This document shows positions 24,866 through 33,970 of a stretch of 64,000 bases of DNA, piece after piece (within the stretch, counting starts at the first letter, position 1; each line of letters begins with the position of its first letter). Under the pieces are notes generated by a model. The model saw nothing but the letters and a program-made list of their open reading frames with translations, made no database searches and was not told the origin of the DNA. The stretch covers positions 496,001 to 560,000 of the forward strand of contig NZ_JACHTG010000004.1 of the NCBI RefSeq assembly GCF_014250675.1, read 5' to 3'. This DNA is from Cetobacterium sp. 8H. GTDB taxonomy: Bacteria > Fusobacteriota > Fusobacteriia > Fusobacteriales > Fusobacteriaceae. The position numbers were made by a program, and so were the translations under genes.

Positions 24866-26383
24866 TTAGCCTCCTATGGCTGTTTCCATTATTTTTTCTT
24901 GAGTTAACCCAGTATTTTCAAGAATTCCCTTCACTTCACCTTCATGCATAACCATCACTCTATCACTTAGTCCTAAAACTTCTGGAAGCTCTGATGAAAT
25001 CATTATTATTGATATTCCTTGATTAACCAATTCAAACATATATTTATATATCTCATATTTTGCACCTACATCTATTCCCCTTGTAGGTTCATCCAATATT
25101 AAAATTTTTGGAAGTGTCAACAGATTCTTTCCAATAACAACCTTTTGTTGATTACCACCACTTAAATTTTTTATTAAACTATCTATGTTAGGAGCTTTAA
25201 CTTTCATTGTTTTCATCATTGATACAATATCTTTAAGCTCTTCATTTTCTTTTATAAAAAAGTTCCATTTACTATATTTTTCAATATTTGATAGACTCAT
25301 GTTCTCTTTTACAGATAGCATACCAACTATCCCATACTTCTTTCTATCTTCTGGGACCATTGCGATACCTTTCTTTACAGCCTCATTAGCATTTTTTATA
25401 TTTATTTTCTCTCCAAAATATACTATCTCTCCCGAATAGTTCCCTCTATATGAACCGTATATGCTCGAAACCAGCTCTGTTCTTCCTGCACCTATCAGTC
25501 CAGCTATTCCTAATATTTCCCCTTTTCTCAAGTTAAAATTAGCATCCTTAACTCTATATTTAGTAGATGAAAATATATCAAAAACATTAAAATTTTTAAC
25601 TTCTAATATCACTTCACCCACTTCATGCTCTTCATACGGAAATAGATTATTCAACTCTCTTCCAACCATCATTTTTATAATTTCCTCTTGAGTTAGACCA
25701 TTTTTATCTTTGATTCCAACCATTTTTCCATCTCTTATTACGGCTACTTGGTCTGATAGTTCCATAACCTCATTCAACTTATGACTTATATAGATACAAG
25801 TAACTCCCTTAGCCTTTAAATCTTTTAAAATTTCAAAAAGAATTTCAACCTCTTTATTTGTAAGTGGAGCGGTAGGCTCATCTAAAATCAAAAGTTTTAC
25901 ATTTTTTAAAAGTGCTTTTCCTATCTCTACAAGTTGTTGCTCTCCAACGCCTAAATCCTTAATTTTTATCAATGGATCTTTATTTAAATTCAACTGATTT
26001 AAAATTCCTTTTGATATTTTGTACATCTCATTATAGCTCATAACTCCGTACTTCGATTTAAAGTTCCCCAGGAATAGGTTTTCTAAAATACTCAACTCCT
26101 GTATCAGATTAAGTTCTTGGTGAATTATTGCTATTCCCAAACTTTCAGAATCTTTTATACCTAAATTTTTTATCTCTTTTCCTTCAAAAATAATCTCTCC
26201 ACTATAAGTTCCATAAGGATATATTCCACTCAAAACTTTCATCAAAGTTGACTTACCTGCTCCGTTCTCACCGCAAAGAGAGAGAATATCTCCCTCTCTT
26301 ACAGTAAGATTCATCTTATCTAAAGCTTTTACTCCTGAGAACTCCTTAGTGATATTCTTCATATCCAATATGTTTTTTTTCAA
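24866..26383 (-). CDS. xylG: xylose ABC transporter ATPase, double-domain
   Basis: A roughly 505-residue sugar ABC ATPase with two nucleotide-binding domains. The first has GENGAGKSTLM and GVGEQQLVEIGKAL. The second has the degenerate Walker A GLIGAGRTEL and an intact LSGGNQQKVVIGKNL signature, as usual in the XylG/RbsA/MglA family. I place the start at the TTG at 26383, 6 nt after GGGGTG; the frame extends to a GTG at 26392 that lies inside that ribosome site. It energises xylose import with XylH and XylF. Confidence 0.93.
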   Translation of the reverse strand: MKKNILDMKNITKEFSGVKALDKMNLTVREGDILSLCGENGAGKSTLMKVLSGIYPYGTYSGEIIFEGKEIKNLGIKDSESLGIAIIHQELNLIQELSILENLFLGNFKSKYGVMSYNEMYKISKGILNQLNLNKDPLIKIKDLGVGEQQLVEIGKALLKNVKLLILDEPTAPLTNKEVEILFEILKDLKAKGVTCIYISHKLNEVMELSDQVAVIRDGKMVGIKDKNGLTQEEIIKMMVGRELNNLFPYEEHEVGEVILEVKNFNVFDIFSSTKYRVKDANFNLRKGEILGIAGLIGAGRTELVSSIYGSYRGNYSGEIVYFGEKINIKNANEAVKKGIAMVPEDRKKYGIVGMLSVKENMSLSNIEKYSKWNFFIKENEELKDIVSMMKTMKVKAPNIDSLIKNLSGGNQQKVVIGKNLLTLPKILILDEPTRGIDVGAKYEIYKYMFELVNQGISIIMISSELPEVLGLSDRVMVMHEGEVKGILENTGLTQEKIMETAIGG

Positions 26384-26404
26384 GATTATCACCCCAAGAT
26401 TTTT

Positions 26405-27409
26405 TTATTTTCCAAATACATCTTTTTCACTATGAAATCCATCTTTTACAATTGTCTCTTTAACATTATTTTTAGTTACAGCAATAGGCTCTAATAGAAG
26501 TGATGGTACTTCTTTATATCCATTGTTCACTGTCATATTCATATTTAACTTTTCATTATTTGCCATTTTTACAGCTAATGCTGCTGCTTCTTTTGCTAAT
26601 TTTGGAATAGGTTTATAAACTGTAACTGTCTGTGTTCCATCTACAACCCTCTTCACTGCTGCTAAGTCTGCATCTTGTCCAGAAATTGGCACTTTCCCTG
26701 ATAAGTTTTGAGCTGCTAAAGCTTGGATTGCTCCACCGGCAGTACTGTCATTTGATGCCACTACCGCATCAATTTTATTGTCATTAGCTGTCAATGCGTT
26801 TTCCATTATTTTCATAGCTTCTTCAGGTAACCAATCTTTTACCCACTGATCTCCAACTATAACGATATCCCCTTTATCCACTAAAGGTTGAACAGCTTTC
26901 ATTTGACCCGCTCTAAACATCTTTGCATTGTTATCTGTTGGCGACCCTCCCATCATAAAATATCTTCCCTTAGGCATAGCCTCAACAATTGCTTTTCCTT
27001 GTAACTCTCCAACTTTTTCATTGTCAAAAGATATATATGCATCCACATCAGAATTAGTAAGCAATCTGTCATAAGCTAAAACTTTAATTCCATCTTGATG
27101 AGCTTGATCTACAATCGCTCCCATTACATCCCCGTTATTTGGAATCACTACCAATATATCTATTCCTTGAGATATTAAGTTCTCAGCATCTCTCATCTGT
27201 TTGTCTGAGTCTCCATTTGCCGAAACTGCAACAACATCTGCTCCTAACTTATTTGCTTCCGCCGTAAATATATCTCTATCTCTTTGCCATCTCTCCAGTC
27301 TTAAATCATCTACTGTCATACCTATCTTTACTTTTGCTGCTTCCGCTGTATTTCCTAATAAAGTCCCCATTAAAAGAATTGATCCCAATGATAAAAATAC
27401 TTTTTTCAT
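26405..27409 (-). CDS. xylF: D-xylose periplasmic binding protein
   Basis: The 334-residue protein has a signal peptide (1-24, ending EAA) and the periplasmic sugar-binding fold: VKIGMTVDDLRLERWQRDRD at the N-terminus, GADVVAVSANGDSDKQ and GQDADLAAVKRVVDGTQTVT near the end, all typical of XylF. It delivers D-xylose to XylGH. It lies between a transsulfuration-type PLP enzyme gene (20-bp gap) and xylG. Confidence 0.95.
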   Translation of the reverse strand: MKKVFLSLGSILLMGTLLGNTAEAAKVKIGMTVDDLRLERWQRDRDIFTAEANKLGADVVAVSANGDSDKQMRDAENLISQGIDILVVIPNNGDVMGAIVDQAHQDGIKVLAYDRLLTNSDVDAYISFDNEKVGELQGKAIVEAMPKGRYFMMGGSPTDNNAKMFRAGQMKAVQPLVDKGDIVIVGDQWVKDWLPEEAMKIMENALTANDNKIDAVVASNDSTAGGAIQALAAQNLSGKVPISGQDADLAAVKRVVDGTQTVTVYKPIPKLAKEAAALAVKMANNEKLNMNMTVNNGYKEVPSLLLEPIAVTKNNVKETIVKDGFHSEKDVFGK

Positions 27410-27429
27410 AACTCTCCTCCCATATTTTT

Positions 27430-28605
27430 TTATATATTGTATAATGCCTCTTCCAAGTCCTCTATTAAATCCTCAGGATCCTCTAATCCTATAGATACTC
27501 TCATCGTTCCAAGAGATATTCCCATATTCTTAAATTGCTCTTCTGGAAGTTCTTTTAAATAACTTATGGCAGGAGCATATATTAAACTTTCATGCCCTCC
27601 CCAGCTGACACCAATACTAAAATATTTTAAAGAATTGAAAAACTTTTTAATATTTTCTAAATTATCACTTTTAATTTCAAATGCGAAAAGTCCACTATAA
27701 CCTTCCATTTGAAGTTTTCCTAAATCGTATTGTGGAAAACTTTCAAGGCCCGGATGCATAACTTTTGATATTTTAGGGTGATTTTCTAAAAACTTTGCAA
27801 CCTTTAATCCATTCTCTTCATGAGCTTTCATTCTATATGGTAAAGTTCTTAAACTTCTCTGGATTAACCAAGCTTCAAACGGCGAAAGCTTAGCCCCTAA
27901 AAAAGCATGCTCTTTATCAAAGATATCTCTTATATCTTTTTCTTTTCCAATCACAACTCCAGCCACAACATCGCTATGACCTCCAAAATATTTTGAACAT
28001 GAATGAACTTCTAAATCTACTCCCATTTCTAATGGTCTTTGAAATAAAGGTGTTGCCCATGTATTATCGATTACTGTTTTTATATTGTGTTTTTTTGCTA
28101 TCTTCACTATCTCTTTTATGTTCTGTAAAGAAAATACTGCTGAAGATGGTGATTCAAGATATATTAACTTTGTATTGGGACGAATATTTTTTTCAAATTC
28201 TGTAGCATCTTCACCTGAGATAAATGTTGTTTCAACGTTCATCTTCTCCTTTAAATAGCTATTCATAAAATTATTTGCCGGTCCATATACATTTTTTATT
28301 GTAATGATGTGATCTCCACATTTTAAATAATGCAGTATTGCAGAAGTTATTGCTGCCATACCGCTTGAAAACATCTTAGCACTTTCTCCACCTGCTAATT
28401 TTGCTAGCTTCTTTTCCACCATTGCAACAGATGGATTATTCCCACGAGTGTAGATACTATTTTCAAAAGGATCGTTGAAAGCTTTATCTATATCCTCCCA
28501 ACTAGAAAAAGTAAATAGTGAATTTTGATATATTGGTGGTACCACTGCTCCTCTATTTTTTTGTCTGTCCTCTTTATAATGTGACAACATTGTTTTTGTT
28601 CTCAT
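27430..28605 (-). CDS. Cys/Met-metabolism PLP-dependent enzyme (transsulfuration family)
   Basis: The 391-residue fold-type I enzyme has a PLP-lysine motif HSCSKYFGGHSDVVAG near residue 200, a phosphate-binding SSGMAAI near residue 80, and a Tyr-Thr-Arg-Gly-Asn motif near residue 52. The active-site tyrosine sits in VYGPANNF, so the Cys of methionine gamma-lyases (YGCT) is replaced by Pro. Cystathionine beta/gamma-lyase or a related desulfhydrase is possible; the exact activity cannot be assigned. Its place inside the xylose operon, 3 bp after nhaC, is unusual. Confidence 0.8.
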   Translation of the reverse strand: MRTKTMLSHYKEDRQKNRGAVVPPIYQNSLFTFSSWEDIDKAFNDPFENSIYTRGNNPSVAMVEKKLAKLAGGESAKMFSSGMAAITSAILHYLKCGDHIITIKNVYGPANNFMNSYLKEKMNVETTFISGEDATEFEKNIRPNTKLIYLESPSSAVFSLQNIKEIVKIAKKHNIKTVIDNTWATPLFQRPLEMGVDLEVHSCSKYFGGHSDVVAGVVIGKEKDIRDIFDKEHAFLGAKLSPFEAWLIQRSLRTLPYRMKAHEENGLKVAKFLENHPKISKVMHPGLESFPQYDLGKLQMEGYSGLFAFEIKSDNLENIKKFFNSLKYFSIGVSWGGHESLIYAPAISYLKELPEEQFKNMGISLGTMRVSIGLEDPEDLIEDLEEALYNI

Positions 28606-28608
28606 TTA

Positions 28609-30078
28609 TTATCCCTCCACTAAAGTTTTTTCAACTTCATCTGCATCATCATCATTTTCTTTCACTTCATTATAGAAACACCCTTTTCCAGTGATAGCTA
28701 GTACAACCGCTACAACCACATTGAATAGTGTCAATAGCTGCCATCTGTTATAATCCATAACTGGCACTCCTAAAGTGGCTGACATAAATAGTCCTGTTGT
28801 TGTCCAAGGTAACATACTCTCTATCATTGTTCCTGTATCTTCAAGCGATCTTGAAAGAACTTTTCTTGGAATTTTTAATTGATTAAATTTTGGTTTAAAT
28901 GCTTCAGCAACTATAAAACTTGTTGCAAATTGGTTTGATGTCATTGCATTTGTTATTCCTGTTGCTCCTAAAGCTGCTAAAATAGCTACACTTCTAGTTT
29001 TTACAAATCCAAAAACATGATTTACTATCATTGGTAAAGCATTTATTCTATCTAAAGTTCCTATATATATAAAAACTATAAATGTTACAATAACTGGGCT
29101 AGCCATACTGTATAGTCCACCTCTATTTAAAATCCTGATCACATTTTCAGGCATATTAGAAACCCAAGTGATCATACTTACATTAAATCCACCATGTAAT
29201 ACAGATATGATATCTCCTAATGTAAATTTTTGGAAAATAGCTGCCATTATAATACTTACTATTGATGAAGCTATCAGCGTTGGAACTGTTGGTTTTCTAG
29301 TCAATGAACCATATAGTACTATCAGTGTTGGAATCAGCAGTAATATATTAAAATTAAATGCTGAGTTTAAACCGTTTAATGTTTCAGAAACCATATTTAA
29401 ATCTACATCTGCTGTACTCGGTGCATATACAATTCCTATTACTCCATAAGCTATACAAGCCATTATTGCTGCTGGAATAGTTGTATTCATCATAGATCTT
29501 ATATGATCATATAAATCTACATCCGCTGCTAGTGCCGCTATATTTGTGGTGTCTGATAGTGGTGACATTTTATCTCCAAAGTAAGCTCCACCTACAATAG
29601 CTCCAGCTACTATCGAAAGGTCTGCACCTATTACCTCTGCAATTCCTATAATAACTATTCCTATTGTTCCTACAGAACCCCATGATGTTCCTGTCAATGT
29701 AGAAAAAACAATGGGAACTATAAATGCAACTAAATAAATATAACTTGGATTTATAATTTTAATTCCATGATATATAAGCATCGGTATTGTTCCACATACA
29801 ATCCAAGCTCCTACAACTACACCTATTGAAAATAAAATCATCATAGCCGGAAGTCCTTGATTCAACTTTTTTACCATTGATTCCTGTATCTCATCCCAGC
29901 TAAACCCTAAATAAAATAAATTTGCTGTTCCTATAGCACTGGCTAATAAAAAAATCATCTCTAAAGACATATCGTTCATCTTTAAAATTTTGGGCTGTAT
30001 TATCAATCCATAAACCAATACCGATAGTAATCCAAATACTGGAATTATTGTATTTTTCACAGTTATATTTTTTTTCAT
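28609..30078 (-). CDS. NhaC-family Na+/H+ (or amino-/organic-acid) antiporter
   Basis: A 489-residue protein with about 12 membrane segments and NhaC/MleN motifs (TGTSWGSVGTIGIV; GAYFGDKMSPLSDTTNIAA; LPWTTTGLF). Family members exchange Na+ with H+ or organic acids such as malate/lactate. Its tight linkage (3 bp) to a transsulfuration-type PLP enzyme suggests transport of that enzyme's amino-acid substrate or product; such pairing is inference. It starts 9 bp downstream of xylA in the same transcript. Confidence 0.86.
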   Translation of the reverse strand: MKKNITVKNTIIPVFGLLSVLVYGLIIQPKILKMNDMSLEMIFLLASAIGTANLFYLGFSWDEIQESMVKKLNQGLPAMMILFSIGVVVGAWIVCGTIPMLIYHGIKIINPSYIYLVAFIVPIVFSTLTGTSWGSVGTIGIVIIGIAEVIGADLSIVAGAIVGGAYFGDKMSPLSDTTNIAALAADVDLYDHIRSMMNTTIPAAIMACIAYGVIGIVYAPSTADVDLNMVSETLNGLNSAFNFNILLLIPTLIVLYGSLTRKPTVPTLIASSIVSIIMAAIFQKFTLGDIISVLHGGFNVSMITWVSNMPENVIRILNRGGLYSMASPVIVTFIVFIYIGTLDRINALPMIVNHVFGFVKTRSVAILAALGATGITNAMTSNQFATSFIVAEAFKPKFNQLKIPRKVLSRSLEDTGTMIESMLPWTTTGLFMSATLGVPVMDYNRWQLLTLFNVVVAVVLAITGKGCFYNEVKENDDDADEVEKTLVEG

Positions 30079-30087
30079 AGTTACCTC

Positions 30088-31395
30088 CTAATAGATATAG
30101 CTATTCAATATATTTTCTAAAACTTCTTGTCTTCCCGAACAATTTTTAATTTCTTTTAATTTTAAAGCGTAATCCGATAGATCTTTTAAGCTTACTTTCT
30201 CCTCTACAATCTCTTTTCCAATTCCAACTTTATAGCTTTCGTATCTCTTTTCAATAAAGTTCTCAAAAACTTTCTCCTCTATCAACTTTGCTGCAACTTT
30301 TAATCCTTTTGCAAATGTATCCATTCCACCAATATAAGCATAAAATAAATCTATACTATCCAGTGATGCTCTTCTTACTTTAGCATCAAAATTTAATCCT
30401 CCCTCTTTGAATCCACCTGCCATAAGTATCTCATACATAGCTAAAGTTGCATCATATACATCTGTAGGGAACTGATCTGTATCCCATCCTAAAAGTAGGT
30501 CTCCTCTATTTGCATCCACACTTCCAAAGACACCATTTATTCTTGCTAAACGTAGCTCATGTTGAAAAGTATGTCCCGCTAATGTTGCATGGTTTGCCTC
30601 AATATTCATTTTAAATTTTTTCTCTAATCCATAAGTTCTTAAAAAATTCATAACTGTTGCCACATCAAAATCATATTGATGCTTTGTTGGTTCTTTTGGT
30701 TTTGGCTCTATATAGAATTGTCCTTCAAATCCTATCTCTTTTGCATACTCTACCGATAGTTTTAACAATCTAGCCAAATTATCCAGCTCTAATTTCATAT
30801 CTGTATTTAAAAGAGTTTCATATCCCTCTCTTCCTCCCCAAAATACATATCCCTCTCCATTTAATCTTTTAGTTATATCCAGAGCATTTTTAACTTGAGC
30901 TGCTGCCCAAGCAAACACATCCGCATTACAAGATGTCCCTGCACCATGAACAAATCTTGGATTTGAAAACATATTACTTGTTCCCCATAAAAGCTTTATT
31001 CCTGTTCTTTTCATTTCAACTTCTATCAAATCTACTATTTCATTTAAATTTTTAAAATATTCCTCTAATGTATCAGCTTCTGGAGCTATATCCTTATCAT
31101 GAAAACAAAAATACTCTATCCCTAACTTTTCCATAAACTCAAATCCAGCTTTTACTCTAGCTTTAGATTTTTCCATAGGTGACAAGTTGTCCCACTCTCT
31201 AATTAAAGTTGCATCTCCAAATTGATCTGTTCCTCCCGCTGTTAAAGTATGCCAATAAGACATTGCAAATTTTAAATGATCTTTCATTTTTTTACCCAAT
31301 ATTATTTCTTCTGGATTATAGTGCTTAAATGACAATAGGTTTTTACTATCCTTCCCCATATAATTAATTTTCTTTACATCTGAAAAATATTCCAT
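30088..31395 (-). CDS. xylA: xylose isomerase
   Basis: The 435-residue protein is a class II-length xylose isomerase with all signatures: [13 protein letters not shown] (catalytic histidine and aspartate), [32 protein letters not shown] (metal ligands) and the [12 protein letters not shown] segment. It converts D-xylose to D-xylulose. AGGAGGAATTTAA precedes the ATG. It is the first gene of the operon, under a strong promoter with a ROK-type operator downstream of the -10. Confidence 0.97.
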   Translation of the reverse strand: MEYFSDVKKINYMGKDSKNLLSFKHYNPEEIILGKKMKDHLKFAMSYWHTLTAGGTDQFGDATLIREWDNLSPMEKSKARVKAGFEFMEKLGIEYFCFHDKDIAPEADTLEEYFKNLNEIVDLIEVEMKRTGIKLLWGTSNMFSNPRFVHGAGTSCNADVFAWAAAQVKNALDITKRLNGEGYVFWGGREGYETLLNTDMKLELDNLARLLKLSVEYAKEIGFEGQFYIEPKPKEPTKHQYDFDVATVMNFLRTYGLEKKFKMNIEANHATLAGHTFQHELRLARINGVFGSVDANRGDLLLGWDTDQFPTDVYDATLAMYEILMAGGFKEGGLNFDAKVRRASLDSIDLFYAYIGGMDTFAKGLKVAAKLIEEKVFENFIEKRYESYKVGIGKEIVEEKVSLKDLSDYALKLKEIKNCSGRQEVLENILNSYIY

Positions 31396-31417
31396 TTAAA
31401 TTCCTCCTCAGTTTAAA

Positions 31418-31432
31418 TTAAATTGACTTTAA
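31418..31432. promoter_or_regulatory. XylR operator A (xylA leader)
   Basis: The 15-bp element TTAAATTGACTTTAA occurs identically at 31506-31520. This copy lies 12 bp downstream of the xylA -10 box, a repression position. Confidence 0.75.
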
Positions 31433-31444
31433 CTTGATAGGCTT

Positions 31445-31473
31445 TTATTACCTCTTTTTTTTTATTTTGTCAA
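31445..31473 (-). promoter_or_regulatory. xylA promoter
   Basis: On the minus strand TTGACA (31473-31468), a 17-bp spacer and TAATAA (31450-31445) stand about 50 bp upstream of the xylA start. Confidence 0.75.
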
Positions 31474-31505
31474 TTTTTTTTGAATATTAAAACAATAAAA
31501 TTACT

Positions 31506-31520
31506 TTAAATTGACTTTAA
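31506..31520. promoter_or_regulatory. XylR operator B (overlaps xylR -35)
   Basis: Identical 15-bp copy of operator A. It covers the -35 hexamer of the plus-strand regulator promoter, so binding here would give autoregulation. Confidence 0.72.
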
Positions 31521-31539
31521 TTACGTTAAGTAATATACT
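31511..31539 (+). promoter_or_regulatory. xylR promoter
   Basis: TTGACT (31511-31516), 17-bp spacer, TATACT (31534-31539); transcription would start about 30 bp before the regulator ATG at 31574. Confidence 0.7.
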
Positions 31540-31573
31540 GAGAATATAAATTAACTTTTCAAAGGAGTCCTCT

Positions 31574-32707
31574 ATGTTCTATCAGAAAAAAGAAAAATTA
31601 AAAAATAAAAATAAGATTTTTAAATTTATATCTTCTCATAAAGAGTTTAATAAACAATCTATAGCTGAGGCTTTAGACTTTAGTTTTCCAACTGTCACTA
31701 AGTTTATTGATGAATTTTTAAAACTAGAAATTATTAATGAAATTGGATTCATAGAAGGGAAGTCTGGTAGAAAATCTTTAACTTATAGATTTAATCCCAA
31801 CAATCTTTTATCTGTTGGTATTAAAGTTGAAGTGAATAGAATAAATCTTATTCTAATTAATTTGAATGGACAAGAGATAAAAAAATCTGAAATATATAAC
31901 AATTTTTTTAATGATGTTAACTTTGTTAATTTTATAGTTACTGAACTTAAAAAGTTTCTATATAATTTTTCAGATTACAAAAAAATTCGTGGGATTGGAA
32001 TTTCACTTCCTGGAATTGTTAATGATATTACAAAGCAATTTGAAATTGGAACTAATTTCCAACTTTTTTCAAAAGATATGAAGTTTATAGAAGATGAGAT
32101 GCAACTCCCTGTGTATTTGATCAACGAAGCTAATGCTGGTGTTTTTGCAGAATATATTCTAAGCAATTATATTCATGATAATCTAGCATATATCTCTATT
32201 GATACCGGTGTTGGAGCTGGAATTATTATAAACGGGAAACTATATCAAGGCAGTCATTCACAAGCTGGAGAAATAGGGCATATCTCTGTTATTCCAAATG
32301 GTAAAAAGTGTTCTTGTGGTAATTTTGGGTGTCTGGAAAGATATTGTTCGAATACATCTCTTGTTGAAAGTTTTAAAAATGAGTTTAAATTGGAGTCTTT
32401 AAAGCTATATGAAATCTTTTCTTTAAAGCTTCATGAAACAGAGCAGGGAAAGGAAATTTTAAATACATATATATCCTATTTAGGTAGTGCTATTAGAACC
32501 TTTCAGTTAATTTTTGATTTAAATAAAATAATTGTAGGTGGAGAAATTTGTTATTTCACAGATGAGTTTAATTTTAAAGAAAGATTAAAAGCTGAAGTTT
32601 TTAACAATATCTTTTGCAAAGATGACACTATCCTAGAATTTTCTAGACATGGAGACCTCTCAAATCTTTTTGGAGCTGCTCTTCTCCCTTTTAAAGAATT
32701 TCTTTAA
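31574..32707 (+). CDS. xylR: ROK-family xylose repressor
   Basis: The 377-residue protein has an N-terminal winged helix (EFNKQSIAEALDFSFPTVTKFID, residues ~17-39, here abbreviated by position) and a ROK sugar-kinase-like domain with DTGVGAGIIING and the zinc motif CSCGNFGCLERYC. This is the architecture of XylR/NagC repressors. It is divergent from xylA, with two identical operator candidates between them; D-xylose or a phosphosugar is the likely inducer. AAAGGAGTCC supports the start. Confidence 0.92.
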   Translation: MFYQKKEKLKNKNKIFKFISSHKEFNKQSIAEALDFSFPTVTKFIDEFLKLEIINEIGFIEGKSGRKSLTYRFNPNNLLSVGIKVEVNRINLILINLNGQEIKKSEIYNNFFNDVNFVNFIVTELKKFLYNFSDYKKIRGIGISLPGIVNDITKQFEIGTNFQLFSKDMKFIEDEMQLPVYLINEANAGVFAEYILSNYIHDNLAYISIDTGVGAGIIINGKLYQGSHSQAGEIGHISVIPNGKKCSCGNFGCLERYCSNTSLVESFKNEFKLESLKLYEIFSLKLHETEQGKEILNTYISYLGSAIRTFQLIFDLNKIIVGGEICYFTDEFNFKERLKAEVFNNIFCKDDTILEFSRHGDLSNLFGAALLPFKEFL

Positions 32708-32737
32708 AAAATTTAATAAAAAAGAGGTTTTAATAAA

Positions 32738-33172
32738 ATGAAAAAATTGATTATTATTTTACTTTTAATTGTTTCAACAGTAATATTTGGTTTTTCTAAA
32801 GATCAAGAGACAATTTTAAAACTCGTTAATAAAGAAAGACAACACAAAGGTTTAGCACCAATAAAATTGAGTAAAAAATTAAATGCTTTAGCTAAAATAA
32901 AATCGGATGACATGTCTAATAATCACTATTTTAGTCATAACTCGCCAAAATATGGTTCTCCTTTTAAGTTGATGAAAAAACATAATATAAAATATATGAC
33001 TGCTGCTGAAAATATAGCAAAAGGTCAAAATACACCTGAATATGTAGTTAAATGTTGGATAAAATCAAAAGGGCATAGAAAAAATATACTCAATCCAAGA
33101 TTTCAAGAGATGGGTATTTCAAGAGATCAATACGGAAATAACATTTGGACTCAAATGTTCATAGGAAGTTAA
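32738..33172 (+). CDS. secreted CAP/SCP-domain protein
   Basis: The 144-residue protein has a signal peptide (1-20: MKKLIIILLLIVSTVIFGFS) and one CAP domain. It contains the family histidines and acid (NHYFSHNSP near residue 66; AAENIAKGQN; WIKSKGHRKNILNPRF with HRKNI; the terminal strand NNIWTQMF). Bacterial CAP proteins of the YkwD type are extracytoplasmic with mostly unknown roles. It follows xylR by 30 bp and may share its transcript, without an obvious functional link. Confidence 0.9.
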   Translation: MKKLIIILLLIVSTVIFGFSKDQETILKLVNKERQHKGLAPIKLSKKLNALAKIKSDDMSNNHYFSHNSPKYGSPFKLMKKHNIKYMTAAENIAKGQNTPEYVVKCWIKSKGHRKNILNPRFQEMGISRDQYGNNIWTQMFIGS

Positions 33173-33183
33173 TTTTTCTTAAT

Positions 33184-33231
33184 AAAATAGATAAGGTTCT
33201 AACCAATAGAAGAAAGAACCATATCTATTTT
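33184..33231. terminator. bidirectional terminator hairpin between convergent operons
   Basis: A 17-bp stem with one mismatch (33184-33200 with 33215-33231) and a 14-nt loop, with AAAA and TTTT forming the stem base. It separates the plus-strand CAP gene from the minus-strand lic-type genes. Confidence 0.75.
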
Positions 33232-33272
33232 ATAACAAACAAAAGACTCAAAACTCTGACTCAAAATTATCT

Positions 33273-33965
33273 TTATTTTTTAAATATTTTTTTTACTTCT
33301 TCCAATTCTTTTAAATTATCAATTTCATACCAGTCATTTGATGATATTTTTTCTATATATACATCTAGTTTATCTAAATTTTCTTTTACTACATCATCCC
33401 AATATAAATTTTTTAATTCTTTGCTCTCAAATTTTTCTGTAAATGAATTTAATATATTTTTTATTATATTAGCATCCTTATTACTCCAATAAGAAATTCC
33501 TGATAAAATATAATTTTTTCCTGAGACAACTTCTATATTAGAAATTTTATTTTGATCATTATAATTAATTTTCCATTCTTTTTCTAAAGTATCTTTTATC
33601 CCAGAGAAATAAGAAGATTTTTCTATATCTCTTCTCAAAAAATTTCTAGTTAAATAAACATCTGCATCAATTACATATGAATCACCTAAAAAATCTTTAG
33701 CTAAAAACATACTATAAATATTATTGTATTTATTATAGTATTCATTGTAAATTAAGTTAATATTATATTTTTCTTTTAAATATTCAAACTTCTCTGCTAA
33801 ATAACCAGTTATAACATATATCTCATCTACTCCAATTTCTTTTAAAAATTTTACTTGTCTTTCTAATAAAGGTTCATCATTAATTTTTATTAGAGACTTT
33901 GGTGTATCTTCTGTTAAAGGTCTTAATCTTGTCCCCATTCCTGCGGCTAATAAAATTGCTTTCAT
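33273..33965 (-). CDS. licC: LicC-type CTP:phosphocholine cytidylyltransferase
   Basis: The roughly 230-residue nucleotidyltransferase starts MKAILLAAGMGTRLRPLTED and continues TPKSLIKI, the full nucleotide-binding signature, with a DADVY metal motif near residue 100. The length and the NKYNNIYSM element match LicC, which activates phosphocholine as CDP-choline. I start at the ATG at 33965, 5 bp after the upstream stop; the frame also allows GTG at 33977 and TTG at 33974. It is the last gene of a licA-licB-licC-like set. A different nucleotidyl transfer (e.g. phosphoethanolamine) is possible. Confidence 0.82.
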   Translation of the reverse strand: MKAILLAAGMGTRLRPLTEDTPKSLIKINDEPLLERQVKFLKEIGVDEIYVITGYLAEKFEYLKEKYNINLIYNEYYNKYNNIYSMFLAKDFLGDSYVIDADVYLTRNFLRRDIEKSSYFSGIKDTLEKEWKINYNDQNKISNIEVVSGKNYILSGISYWSNKDANIIKNILNSFTEKFESKELKNLYWDDVVKENLDKLDVYIEKISSNDWYEIDNLKELEEVKKIFKK

Positions 33966-33970
33966 CTTAT

